This document shows positions 1-11,240 of a stretch of DNA of 64,000 nt, piece by piece. Position numbers and translations under genes: made by a program. The notes under the pieces are model-generated. The model had not been told where the DNA came from and ran no database searches. It saw nothing but the letters and a program-made list of their open reading frames with translations. The DNA is taken from positions 5,255,210 to 5,319,209 of the forward strand of contig CM119266.1 of the NCBI GenBank assembly GCA_051294375.1, given 5' to 3'. The stretch's first letter is position 1; each line of letters starts with the position of its first letter. The stretch comes from Paraspadella gotoi. Lineage: Eukaryota; Chaetognatha.

Positions 1-956
1 AATGACTTATGATATTAGAATTACAAAATAATTTTATCTATATTTGAACTTGTTTATTGTAATAGACCATCATCATCAACAGCAAAGATTTTCAAAAAGA
101 TTTTTCAAAAGAGCAATCTTTTGCCAATATTAGAGTTACCCAAATTTTTAATTAAACCAGATGAAGGGTCACGACTCATTTTATTAGGTTTTTTTTTGTC
201 TGTAGAAGACGTTGGGACTGTTAAACCTGAAAAAACTTGACCGGAAAGGAACTCTCCAGAGTTTCTAAGTGATGGAGTACTTTTGCGGTTTTTCTTTGAT
301 CGTAATCTTTCGTATGAAATTAATTTAAAGGATTTCTTAAATAAAATAATGATTAAATCTATACTTGATTAATTTTGAAATATTTTTCGATGTAGACTTT
401 ATATTTTTTATTAAACCTTTTATTTTTAATACATTTTATTAATAATATAATATTATATAAAAATATAAAGATGATCATTAGTTCAGATTCAAATCTAAAA
501 CAGTATTTTATAAAAAAAATTTTGAATCTACTTTATCGTGCCTTTTATTAGATAGCTAGACTGCATATATTATTGATAAAGTAATGAAATAATTTTTGCT
601 TTATGAATATGTATCAAACATAATAAACTAAGGGGAAAAAAATTATATTTCATTATTATTGTATTAGTATAGATTTATAAATGGCCAAAATAAATAAGAA
701 GTATATGTAAAAATTTATGCTGGAAATAGTTATGTAAACAAAACTTTTCTTCCTTCTGTTTAGATATTTTGACTCTTTGGTGGAGAATTTAGTGATGACC
801 CTGAATGAGAGTGGTGTTGTTCGTAAGAAAGTAAATTAGGATCCGGTAGAAGGCTTGCTGCATGGTCTAACTGATGCATTATTTTTTATTTTACTACAAG
901 TCTAAACTAGTGTTAAACTTATAATAAAACTTACTAACTACAGTACAGTTTATTAT
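1..956. other. AT-rich sequence without a recognisable gene
   Basis: I see no open frame with protein-like composition and no strong repeat. The stretch ends where the left arm of the large inverted repeat begins, at about 957. Confidence 0.5.
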
Positions 957-2389
957 GCTATAATTTAAACAGAATGATCGATTAGTTCAGAACAAGAATT
1001 CAGAGAAACAAAGTATCTTGTCCAAATTTCAACTTTTACACTGTATTTTACTGTATCATTCTTGGCCGAATTATATTTTGCATGTATTTGTCCAGCATAA
1101 CTGTCAGGAAGGGATTTATTTATTTAGCTGATTACCCCTTAATTATTGTGGGCAGATCCGACATTGTTTGCTCAAACTTGTTTTCTTTTATTTGATCGTT
1201 TGCTCAAACTTGTTTTCTTTTATTTGATTATTAATTGGCTGGCGTTATTTTCATTCTTATTTGATTTCTTTCTATCTTTATTTTTTATCTTCTGTTTCTT
1301 TTTTCTTTTTTCTGCTACGAATTTGACCTTACAGAGAACATAGATACCGTCTCATCTGGCAGAAAGGAGAAGAAAAGATATTCGAAATCCCGGAGGAACT
1401 TCAAGGCGCTTACTCAAAATACTATTTCGATATATATTTGGTAAACTCCTACGAATAAAACAAATAATTTTTAGTATTGTTATTGAGATAAGAATATAAT
1501 ATGGTACCAATTATTTCAGGATATAGATTATCGGTTTAACAAGCATCACCGGATCAGCATAGCCCGCATCAAAATGTGGACATACGACTGAAAAGGGTTG
1601 TCTCGTCATCAGAATAAAGCCTACGGACCTGTGGCAACAGACCCCTCAAATCATAAAAATTTTTGAAAAATTTGCTCACCTAAAAAATTTTAGCATTCTA
1701 TTTAAAATTTGGACAATATTAGTATTATTGTTTTTGTTTTTTTACTTATTATTTACTTTTTTACTTTTATTATCAAGAAATGATTTGAGATATTGACTCT
1801 TATAATTGGAGTGGCTCACCTTCTATCTTTATACTTAACAAAAATAAACGATTGAGAGAGACTGAAGTCTCTGAAATTCGGTGCTGAATTAAAAATAAAA
1901 TCATGTTACCTTTAAATTTATTTCGTTTTATTTTCCTATTTTCGGCATGTGAGGACCAAATGAATTTCTTATCAATAATTAGCAGATGCATTGTCTTCCA
2001 TGAATCATTTCAAGAGAATCTAGAAATTCCTATTAGAGATGAATTTAAATTTTGATTTTGAATAAATAGATCACCCCAATCAATATGACTTATTCGAGTG
2101 CCTAACAAAAATAAAAAAACACAATACTTAAAAATATATATTATCATTTAACAATATAAGGAGAGAGGAAAAATGGAAGTCTCTGGATAAATTTCACTGC
2201 TCTGGACCAATACGAAAAATACTCTTAGCATCGACATTGATATTTTTGGTCTTATTTTCCCAGAACTCCCTATTTTATCATAAATTCGAAATTTTGACAA
2301 TTTTTTAAATTAAAGATTATGTTAAAGGTTAGGATATAGATTAGTGATTAAGGCGAGGGATTTAGTTACTGATTTGTATTAGTGACTAG

Positions 2390-2640
2390 GGTTTAGGATG
2401 AGTGTTTAGAATTAGGTTAGGGTTAGGGATTATGATTGGGGTTCTGAATTAGCTTAAGGTTAAGGTTAAGGTAAGGGTTCTGAATTAGGTTAGGGTTAAG
2501 GTTAAGGTTCTGAATTAGCTTAGGGTTAAGGTTAAGGTTCTGAATTAGGTTAGGGTTGGGGATTATTGTTAGGGTTCTGAAGTAGGTTAGGGTTAGGGAT
2601 TATGGTTAGGGATTAGGTTTAGTGTTTGATTTATATTTTT
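2390..2640 (+). repeat. Degenerate interstitial telomere-like repeat (TTAGGG/TTAAGG)
   Basis: About 250 bp are dominated by TTAGGG, TTAAGG and TTAGGTTAGGG units, broken at intervals by a TTCTGAA spacer. TTAGGG is the common animal telomere unit. The block lies inside the left arm of the inverted repeat and has a counterpart at 15,470-15,700. Confidence 0.7.
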
Positions 2641-2725
2641 AAAAATATATATATAATAGTCACATAGTATTTTTTTGGTGCATAGTTTCCAACCTTTTCT
2701 TCCATGTAATTTTTTTTCTTGTTAA

Positions 2726-3878
2726 GGCCTGGGATCATTCAAACAAGAATTGCATAAAGCTTTGTAGAATCTGTTATTATGCCAAAGAAAGTGTATTCTC
2801 TTCACGTTTCAAAAAAAAAACTCTAAATTTGATTAAGGTTCAGCTTCATGAGGCAACTAAAAATCGGGCAATTTTTTTAATCAGTAAACCTTAAAAATTT
2901 CATCCAACACGGTAAAGTCATTTTTAAATGCAATTTTTTAAATTTTTTTTCAATTAACAGCACCTACCTCAGTGTAATACTAGAAACTAAAACCAGGTCA
3001 TTCCAATTATGTTATACAATTAATTAATGATAAAAACATAAACGTTTATGTAGAGAGAGAGCAGAACGCCTATATAAGGATGTCTATTATCATTTTATTA
3101 CAAAAAAAAATGATTAAAAATTGTAAAATTGTAAAATTCAAAGACATTCGTCTACTGGCATCTGAAGTTATAACAGAGAAGAGATAACAACCCTCAATGG
3201 TGCCATAGACTGCCACAGATTCCACAGACGGACCAGCCTCATGCTCTGCTTTTGACATTTAGTTTCTGTTCCCCAGGTTCAAAACTGGCGTTAAAGCTTG
3301 ACCGAAGACTGAGAAAGAAATAAATAAACTCTTTGCAGCATTCCTCCTTGTTTACTGACTGCTTTCCCCAGCCACAGCCGTTTGTAAATTTTAATTTACA
3401 ATTTTAATTAAATTTACTTGAGGACAAGGGTCCCAATTCTATGAGAGAGATTTTTCAAATTCACTTATCTTCATAAGAAAAAAAAAGAATAATAACATTT
3501 TGGCATTAAATTCTAAATATCTTGAAAACTAGTAACATTTTCCAAAATCCTTCTCATAGAATTTCTACCACCTTTCCATTCTTATAAAAAAATAATTTTA
3601 GTTTATTTTGGGTATGAGCATCATTTCTAAACCATTAAGTATTTTTCAATGAATTGGGCACCAATCGATAGGAAATTCTGAATATTATCTGCATGCAAAA
3701 TTATATCAAAATGGGATAATCCGTTCGAAAGTTATGACAAAAAAACGATCGCGAAAATCGGGCTTCAAACCGATCAACTTTCGCTTAAAATTTACTCATT
3801 TTGATCCAACAAGGATTTGTACTATGCGTAGTTCTAGCTTTAGATCCGGGCGATTCGGATTAGGCGCGATCCGGGCCT
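2726..3878 (+). mobile_element. Non-autonomous TTAA-flanked element, copy in left arm
   Basis: The 5' end is TTAA followed by GGCCTGGGATCATTCAA, the same start as the element at 57,822. Internal blocks are shared with that element. One block around 3,420-3,560, built on AATTCTATGAGAG, is in the opposite orientation to its counterpart. The likely 3' end (GATCCGGGCC near 3,878) resembles the inverted terminus, but its TTAA is not clean, so that boundary is approximate. No transposase frame is present. Confidence 0.5.
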
Positions 3879-4965
3879 CATAAGAGGTAATTAAATAAGC
3901 AAAGCCAGGAAAATATAGAATTCTAATGAGTATAAAGTTATAAAAAGTACTATAATTATGATAGAATATAAAAGAGAAAAGATAAGAGAACAAAAGATAG
4001 GGACCAGAAGTGTTTGGTGAGATTTTTATTTCTCTATTTCCCAAAAAACATAGGGAATTCGAAACAAAAAAGAAGAATTTTAAAAAAATTACTGTATAAA
4101 AGATATTGAAGATGAGAACTCAATCTTTGATATACAAACGTACAAACATAATTTTAACTGTAAAAGCAAAAAAGTAATATTTTAAATTACAATATTTTAG
4201 TAATATTTTAAAGTTTACATTTGTTTGTACCACAGTATGAAGAAAACAAAATTTCGGGTAAAACCTGAAAGTAACATATGGTGCTGAAAGCCTTTGCTTA
4301 ACCTTTATCACCATCTTTTAAACCATGAAAATGAGTCCCCCGATGTCCGGCCAATAATAGTCGATAATTTTTTTTACAAAAGTTTTTTATCTGTGTATCA
4401 TTAGGAAAAATTTATGTATGAGTATAAAATTTGTGTATTCTCTTCCTATTATGTTAAGAATCTATACATGTTTTCTAGACTCCTGGTATATTCTATAGTT
4501 TAGATTGATTTGTCTCATACTTTCATTTATTGTTTAATTAAATATCTTTATATTGATAAAATTTTTTCCAATTTTAACATGAAATACAGATACATTTATC
4601 GCAACATTTAACGAAAATTTAAAAGAAAATTGATTAAGTGGTGGGTATGGGACGAACGTAAATTTTTTTTTTATTCCTCAATTTAACTCTTTTTCAACGT
4701 TATTCATTGATTTTTTCAAGTTGCAAGAATAAAACGAAAAAAAATCTGCGGAGATTGTTATAGAAATAAAGGCAGAGGAAAGGGAGGAGAGGAGATCAAA
4801 GGTTGCGTGGCGTAGCGCCATTTATGTAATGATAACCAAATGATTGATGCGATGATAGTCATTTATAGATGTGATGATAATCATTCATTGATACGATGAG
4901 ATCATTCATTGACGCGATGAATCATTCATAGTAAATAAAACAAACAAATGCGTGTTATGAGTGAA

Positions 4966-4984
4966 AGAGAGAGAGAATGAGAAT

Positions 4985-5064
<80 letters not shown>

Positions 5065-5402
5065 AAGAGATAAATCAACGACAATCTCTGGATGTAAATT
5101 TGGGATTTTGTCTTCCTCTTCGATGTCACTTTCGTCGTAATTTTCGTTGTAATCTTTGTCATCGTCATTTCGTCGTCGTCAATTTGTCGTCATCATTTTC
5201 GTTGATGCCTTCGTCGTCGTCGTCTTTCTGTCTTCTTCGTCGTTTTCTTCATCGTCGGTTTTGACGTTGCCGTCATTTTCGTCGTTGTCTTCGTCGTCGC
5301 CTTCTTTGTCGTCTTCCTCGTCGTCCTCTTCATCGTCGTTTTCGTCGTCGTCTTCGTCGTCATTTTCGTCGTCATCTTCGTCGTCATCTATGCCGTCGTT
5401 TT
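4966..5402 (+). repeat. (AG)n microsatellite followed by GTC/TCG-rich tract
   Basis: A long AG run at about 4,980-5,060 is followed by a TCGTC-rich tract to about 5,402. Apparent proteins here are runs of Arg/Glu, Ser or Thr/Lys in different frames, which marks them as microsatellite translations. A degraded counterpart lies at about 12,290-12,680. Confidence 0.8.
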
Positions 5403-5850
5403 AATCGTTTTCTTCCTTGTTGTTGTTGTCGGTTTTCTTCTACCAATCAATCAATCAATCAGAAACTTACGTAGAAGCCATTTGCAGATTTGCAGATTTA
5501 CAGTTAGGAACACTTTTAAACTGATTCACTGATTCACACAAGAAAAAAAAGAGAGAGGGAGGGAGAGAGACAGAGAGACCAAAGTTTCCAATAAAGAATT
5601 GAGAAAGGACAGTGTTTAGAGGTGAGGTCAGGGTAAGTTCAAGACAGATTTTAATAAGATTTTGAAGAGAAACGAAATTTGGTAAAAGAGAGTAAAAGAG
5701 AGAAAAAGAGAGAATAATGGATAATAAATTTAAATTAATTGATTAAAAAAATTATTAAAAAAAACTTCTGGAAGGCCTCTGGAACGTATTGATTTCCAGG
5801 AATGCCAAATCTAACTATAACAGGCCGAGAACGGTTCCCAAACTTTAAAC

Positions 5851-6941
5851 GTAGGGTAAAGCAATATTTTAATTTCGTTTTTATCTAGCCCGGATAGCGC
5901 ATGAACAATGCTTATTTTTAATTGAAGTCCTCATTGAATGCGGTTCTTTTGGGCAAACCTCGAAAGAACGTAACTTGATTTTCGTTCGGAAAATCGGCCA
6001 AGGAGCACGACCTCCTTGCGACGAGCCATAGTCAATGCTTTCCCTCAATTATCCATGTTCCGCGCGGGAACGGCGTCAGACGGGTCGCGGTCATTGTTTT
6101 GGGGGATCCGGAACGCGGGCCGAGTCATGACGCCGCAGCGCGGCGGGTCTAAAAGGTTCGTCTGTCGCGAAACCAAAACAACATGGTCCTTGAATCCGCA
6201 AAAAATTGGCCATTCGCCAGACATTTTTCCGAAAGATAGTTGTATCGTCAGTGTATGTGTCGAAGCAAACTGACAGAACAAATGATAATTAGAAGATTGA
6301 AAATTTTTTTTTTCTTCAATCCAAAATTTAAATTTAAAATAAGAGGAAAATACAAGAACACGAAGCGGATGCTCTTTTGTTATGTTGATTTTTTCCCGAA
6401 AATATATTTACCCGTAATTCAGTCGGCGCAGATTTCGCGACAGATAGGGCGGCGCTAAAAAACGGTTCCAAACTCAATAAGACAAATGAATCAACGCGGC
6501 AGATTATTGAACGATAGAAAATAAAATTTGAAATAACTCCGAATTTATCAAATTAGACGAAAATTCGGTATGATGAAAAAAAAAATGACATATAATTTAA
6601 ATCCACGTACACAGACGACATTTATCCGCGAAAATAGTAAAATCTCGATTATTGTTTATTTGTTTATTTGGCCGAGTAATCCACTGTAGGTCGCGTAATC
6701 CGGCAAGTAGAAAAATAATAATCCAAATTTCCGGACGATTGAATAGGGCGATATTGAGAACCAAAAATTAACTATCGTAAAATTAAAAGTCATTTATTTT
6801 AATAAAATACCAATAGTCCGCTCGTAACTCACACAAACGGACTATCTAAATTGTCATGGAAAAACCTAAGAAAGAAAACAGAGACGCGGTCACCATCTTA
6901 TATGTATTGACACCGCCAATCTAATGTGTTTTCTAATCCTC
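5851..6941. other. Single-copy spacer with a GC-richer patch
   Basis: This part of the spacer between the inverted arms has no counterpart elsewhere in the window that I could see. About 6,000-6,280 is clearly richer in GC and has short frames open on both strands (85 and 78 codons). Neither resembles a protein I know. Confidence 0.4.
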
Positions 6942-8672
6942 TATTTCAAAGATGAGAAAGCCATATTCTAAATTTTTAACTTAACTATGATCCACACAAC
7001 TATTTGTAAAACTTTATGCATAATTCATAATAATTTTATTTAAAAAAGAAACGTTAAGTCCGAACCAAACTCTATAAAAAAGCGTAGTAGTTTTATAATA
7101 TAAAATGCGTGAGCGCCGACGACGACGATGACGACGCACACGACGAGCGGTCACAAAGAAGCTACTCCGAACATATCGAGCCTGAACTCGGTTTTTTTTG
7201 CGCTCGCCGTCATGCTCGATAATTTAAATCGGCTGCGCATCGTTCGAATGCGAATTTCCGATCAAGATTCATTTATATTTCACTATTATATTCAAAACTG
7301 GGCATAGTCAAGGGCCCCAATGCCAAATTATATCCAAATATGGCAGATTATTAAAAGTGTGGCGTCTTGGTGAATGCCTAACGGAGGTAGAGCGCGATTA
7401 CGGAAATTCCCCATTTTATTATCATGTGCCGCAAAATGGGATTTAAATGAACTGGTCAGCCGCCGTTTTTTCCGTTTTTCAAAAACGTGCTGATTTTGGT
7501 AAATTAGAACAATCATGAGCATATCAGTTACGTGTTTCGGAATAGCTTATGGTCTTCTCTACAAGATGAAAAAGAAAGAAAATATTAAAAATCTTGGCAA
7601 TCTCAATTGACTTGATCAGCATCAATGAACTGTTTTTGTAGGTGAATAGTAGGGCCGGAAAAAAAACATGAGGTTTTGAAAAAACGCCCTAGAAAGTTTT
7701 CTATCAATAAACAATAATGGTTAAGAGTGACTGTTAGAGAATATGAAAATAAAGAATTATATTATATTAAAAAGCGAGACCTTAAGTTATTTTAATTAAG
7801 CGCATGAAGCTAATTAAAGAGTATTGAAAGACAGATTTTTGAATTTTTTCAATTTTTCTTTTGACTATAATTCTGATAGAGCTTTAAAAGTTAGATAAAT
7901 GTTATTAAAACAAATTGTTAAAAATTTTTTTGGTTTTATTGATATGATGCGATAACACCTTTCGTTTTCCGTTGTTATTAGGGGAATTTAGAGAAAAACA
8001 AAGTTTTTAATTTGTGGTACAACGAAATTTAAATGTGGAATACGGTACATGGATGTTCGGCTCACATTTCGAGCCTTCATCAGGTTTTATTGATAAAAAT
8101 TTAAAAAAACCATAAAATTCAAGTACCAAATGATGATAATGATGATGCATTTTTTATCGTTTTTTAAATTTTTTAACAATTTCTTGTCAAAATTAAAAAA
8201 AATTGTAGGTACTAAACGTTTCATTTAACTTTTCAAGGCCTGTAAGAATCCGTTCTAAAAAATAAATTTTAAATTTTTTTTTTTATTGTTATATAGTTGT
8301 GAAATGAGTTTAAAAGCTTCAGTGCAACAACCCAATGAACTAATTCAAAAAGTTGCATTGAAATCGATTTAGTAATAGAAGGAATAAAAGAATGATTTTT
8401 TGAGAGAATTAGAAGTTAATAAAAAGTGGTTTCAATTTTGGCGCCGCCTTACTTGCATAGTCAAGCCTTCATTTTTTTTATTGATCTAAAACCATCGAAA
8501 GAAAACTGTATTGTTTTAAAAACTATCTGTTTCAGGTAGATGCGCGGAGGTTAATTTAGAGCGGTTTATATTGAAATTTTGACCAATAGAAAGGAAGGCA
8601 GTTTTTTGCACGCTAAACAGCCTTTGTTAAAGCGCGTTCCGGTCTGGTCATTTGAAATCGGTGATTAATATC
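6942..8672. repeat. Direct repeat unit, copy 1 (uninterrupted)
   Basis: This unit recurs in the same orientation at 9,093-11,800, for example around the GGGCATAGTC block, the hammerhead-like block near 8,050 and the GCTTCAGTGC block near 8,312. The 10,034-11,046 insertion of copy 2 is absent: at 7,881-7,890 the intact site reads GCTTTAAAAG. Copy 1 runs into a 25-N gap. The two copies may therefore be overlapping contig ends that were never merged, or two real tandem units. No coding frame was recognised. Confidence 0.75.
8046..8090 (-). ncRNA. Hammerhead-ribozyme-like core, copy 1
   Basis: On the minus strand the order is CUGAUGA, A, stem II (GGCUC, seven-base loop, GAGCC), then GAA followed by CAU. 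This is the order of the hammerhead catalytic core. In this copy the second conserved box reads GAAC, one A short of GAAAC, and the bases after it are disturbed. It is therefore probably inactive or mis-sequenced. Hammerheads of this compact form are known from Penelope-like elements and retrozymes; assignment to either is inference. Confidence 0.5.
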
Positions 8673-8697
8673 NNNNNNNNNNNNNNNNNNNNNNNNN
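8673..8697. other. Assembly gap, 25 N
   Basis: Unknown bases lie at the end of direct-repeat copy 1. Gaps of exactly 25 N recur at 47,198, 60,316 and 62,214, always at edges of duplicated or inverted sequence. Confidence 0.95.
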
Positions 8698-9092
8698 CTG
8701 TGAAGCGGCCGATTTTTTAAAACCCGAAACCCGGGAGCGATAGAAAAATTGAGAATAAAGGGATGAACCCGGAAGCGGATAATAACCCTGCGCGTGTTCG
8801 CTTCCTGATTCACTTTGTTTTTATGTGTGTAGAAATGAAAGGTATTAATGTATTAAAATGCTTTGGCAACCCCCTGCTCTTTTCTCTTGATCTATTTTCT
8901 TTAAAAATTTATTTTAATATTTATCTTTCAACATTTAAAATTGTTTGCTCCTAATTTTTTTTAATTCACTTTTTCTTACTTCTGCTTCTTTTATTTTTTT
9001 GTTTTTCTTTATTCTCTTTTCCTCTATTGGTCATATAGAGAATCTATGAAAAAATTACATATTTATTTTTTCTATAATAGAAAAATAATGCA
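8698..9092. other. Unique AT-rich stretch after gap
   Basis: This is AT-rich sequence between the gap and direct-repeat copy 2. I see no gene or repeat in it. Confidence 0.4.
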
Positions 9093-10033
9093 GAAGGGCT
9101 ATTTCAAAGATGAGAAGCCATATTCTAAATTTTTAACTTACTATGATCAACAACTATTTGTTAAAACTTTATGCATAATTCATAATAATTTTTATTTAAA
9201 AAAAAAACGGTTAAGTCCGAACCAAAATCTATAAAAAGCGTAGTAGTTTTATATATAAAAAATGCGTGGCGACGACACGAGACGACGAATCGACGACGTC
9301 ACAACAGAAGCTGACCCGAACATATCGAGCCTGAACCTGGTTTTGTGCTTCGCACGGTCATGGCTCGATAATTTAAAATCGGGCTGGCGCATCGTTCGAA
9401 TGCGAAGTTTCCGATCAAGATTCATTTATATTTCACTTATATTACAAAACTGGGCATAGTCGAATAGGCCGCCAAGCAAAATTATATCAAATGGGCAGAT
9501 TTTAAAAAGTGTGGCGTCTTGGTGAAGCCAACGGAGGTAGAGGGGGTCTGATCGGAAATTCCATTTATATTCTTGCCGCAAAAATTGGATTTAAATGAAC
9601 TGGTCAGGCCGTTTTTTCGCCTTTTTCCAAAACACCTGGCTAGATCTTTTGTAAATTAGAACAAATTATAGGCATATCAGTCAGCGTTTTGGAATAGCCT
9701 TATGGTCTTCTCTACAAGATGGATAAAAAAGAAAATATTTAAAAAATCTTGGCAATCTCAATTGCTTGTCAGGCAATCAAATGAACTATGTTTTTTAGGT
9801 GAAATAGTGGCCGGAAAAAACTAGGTTTTGAAAAACCCCTAGAAAGTTCTCTTCAAATAAAATAATGGTAAAGTGACTGTTAGAGAATATGAAAATTAAA
9901 AAATAATTTATAAAAATTAATTTCATTAATAAGGCGCACGGAAGGCCTTAAAGATTATTTTATTACTATATAAATAAAAAAACAATTTTTGAATTTTTCA
10001 ATTTTTTTTGACTATAATCTGATAGAGCTTTAA

Positions 10034-11046
10034 GGCCAGGATCACCAACCTAAAAATTTAGAAATCTTAATTTACTGTAACTTAACATTTTCTCATGATC
10101 ATGTAAGAGGTTTATCTATATAAAAATGTATTCGAAAAACACTCTTTTAAAAATCTACTAAACATGTTGCATCAAAAATTTAAACAAAATTTTTCTCTCG
10201 GTTAAAACTAGATTTTCAGAGAAAAATTTTTTTTTATGATGTAGCTTAAATTTCTAACAACTAAATTTTTAACTTAAAAGCTGATTTCCTTTTACAGTAG
10301 CTGCAATTTCTACTTCTGTATATTTAAATTCTATCCCTTTGGTACAAGTACATTACAATGGGGTTGTATCACTTAATAAGTATAAAACTAAAACTACTAT
10401 CTTCACATTTTCCAGACGGTTTTTTATACTTTCATGAGTTTTAATGAGTTAAAAAACTTATCGAATTTATTTGCAATTTGACTTTCTTACTTTATGTAAA
10501 GTGTTTAATCGTGTAGTTTAATAGTCATAGAATTTAACTTCTTGACGGAAGTGAAGTTAAAAACGAAGAGTTGCAAGCTTCAAACCCGTTTGACTCTCTT
10601 GAAGAAAAAATATCATTGCGGCTAAAGAAACGGAAAGGTGGGGAGATTCTATGAGCGCGTTTTTGAAAAAAATGTTTTCGTTGTCAAAGATATCAACGGA
10701 ATTAATCCCGAAAAATGGATTAAAAATATCAAATTTTTATATAAGGAAGGCAAGTATTTTGGAAAATACCTGTTTCATAGAAAAGTTGGAGTTAGTGAGC
10801 CGTAAAAGTAATTGCATGCCAATATTTCATGAGCAGACCGCCTTACCGCGTGTTTGGGCTGCAACGTCTTCAAATAAGGGTTTCTCTTTATTTTATATAT
10901 ACAAAAAAAAAAAAACCGAATGAACGCCCTTTGAAAAAAGTAGTAAAGTGAATACATTTTCCGGATATCGTTCAGGCAGCATCTCCTTTCGAAATCCGAG
11001 CTCGGTTTAGGCTAATTATGAATTTGAATTGAGTGATCGCGGCAGC
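10034..11046. mobile_element. Non-autonomous TTAA-flanked element inserted in repeat copy 2
   Basis: The element is bounded by TTAA at 10,030-10,033 and 11,047-11,050. Its ends are GGCCAGGATCACC and the roughly complementary GTGATCGCGGCAGC, a worn version of the GGCCTGGGATCA termini at 57,822 and 59,110. Internal blocks around 10,644 and 10,849 match those around 58,737 and 58,920. The 90-codon frame at 10,651-10,923 shows no transposase features. Use of TTAA is typical of piggyBac-type transposases, which would have to act in trans. Confidence 0.65.
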
Positions 11047-11195
11047 TTAAAAAGTTAGATAAATGTTATTAATACAAATTTTAAAAATTTTTTGGTTTTA
11101 TTTGATATGATGCGATAAACTTTCGTTTTCGTTGTTATTAGGAATTTAGAGAAAAACAAAGTTTTTAATTGTGGTAGCAACGAATTTAATTGGAG

Positions 11196-11240
11196 ATACG
11201 GACATGTTTCGGCTCACATTTCGAGCCTTCATCACGTTTA
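11196..11240 (-). ncRNA. Hammerhead-ribozyme-like core, copy 2
   Basis: On the minus strand the order is UGAUGA, A, stem II (GGCUC, loop GAAAUGU, GAGCC), GAAAC, then AUGUC. GAAA is followed by CAUG and UC, so A15.1 could pair with U16.1 around a minimal stem III, with cleavage expected after the C of GUC. The base before UGAUGA is G here where copy 1 has the expected C. Possible stem I pairing is short (ACG with CGU). Taken together the two copies give every conserved core position. Confidence 0.55.

Larger units (their letters stand above)
957..5850 (+). repeat. Left arm of a roughly 5 kb inverted repeat
   Basis: This arm matches the reverse complement of 11,834-17,089 along its whole length. 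Anchors include the stretch around 960-1,180 against 16,880-17,089, telomere-like repeats in both arms, AG/GTC microsatellites in both arms, and 5,770-5,850 against 11,834-11,940. The arms differ by many one-base indels and some substitutions, so they are not one sequence simply copied. It contains only short frames made of low-complexity sequence. The start of a TTAA-type element lies inside it at 2,726. It could be a giant fold-back element, or a duplicated and inverted tract. I cannot name a transposon family. Confidence 0.8.

Noticed and set aside
2390-2640. Reading the TTAGGG-like block as a true chromosome end
   Set aside because: Sequence continues on both sides, and the units are degenerate and mirrored in the other arm, so it is interstitial.
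6016-6281. Overlapping 85- and 78-codon frames in the GC-richer spacer patch
   Set aside because: Open on both strands with no protein-like motif; kept only as part of the spacer description.
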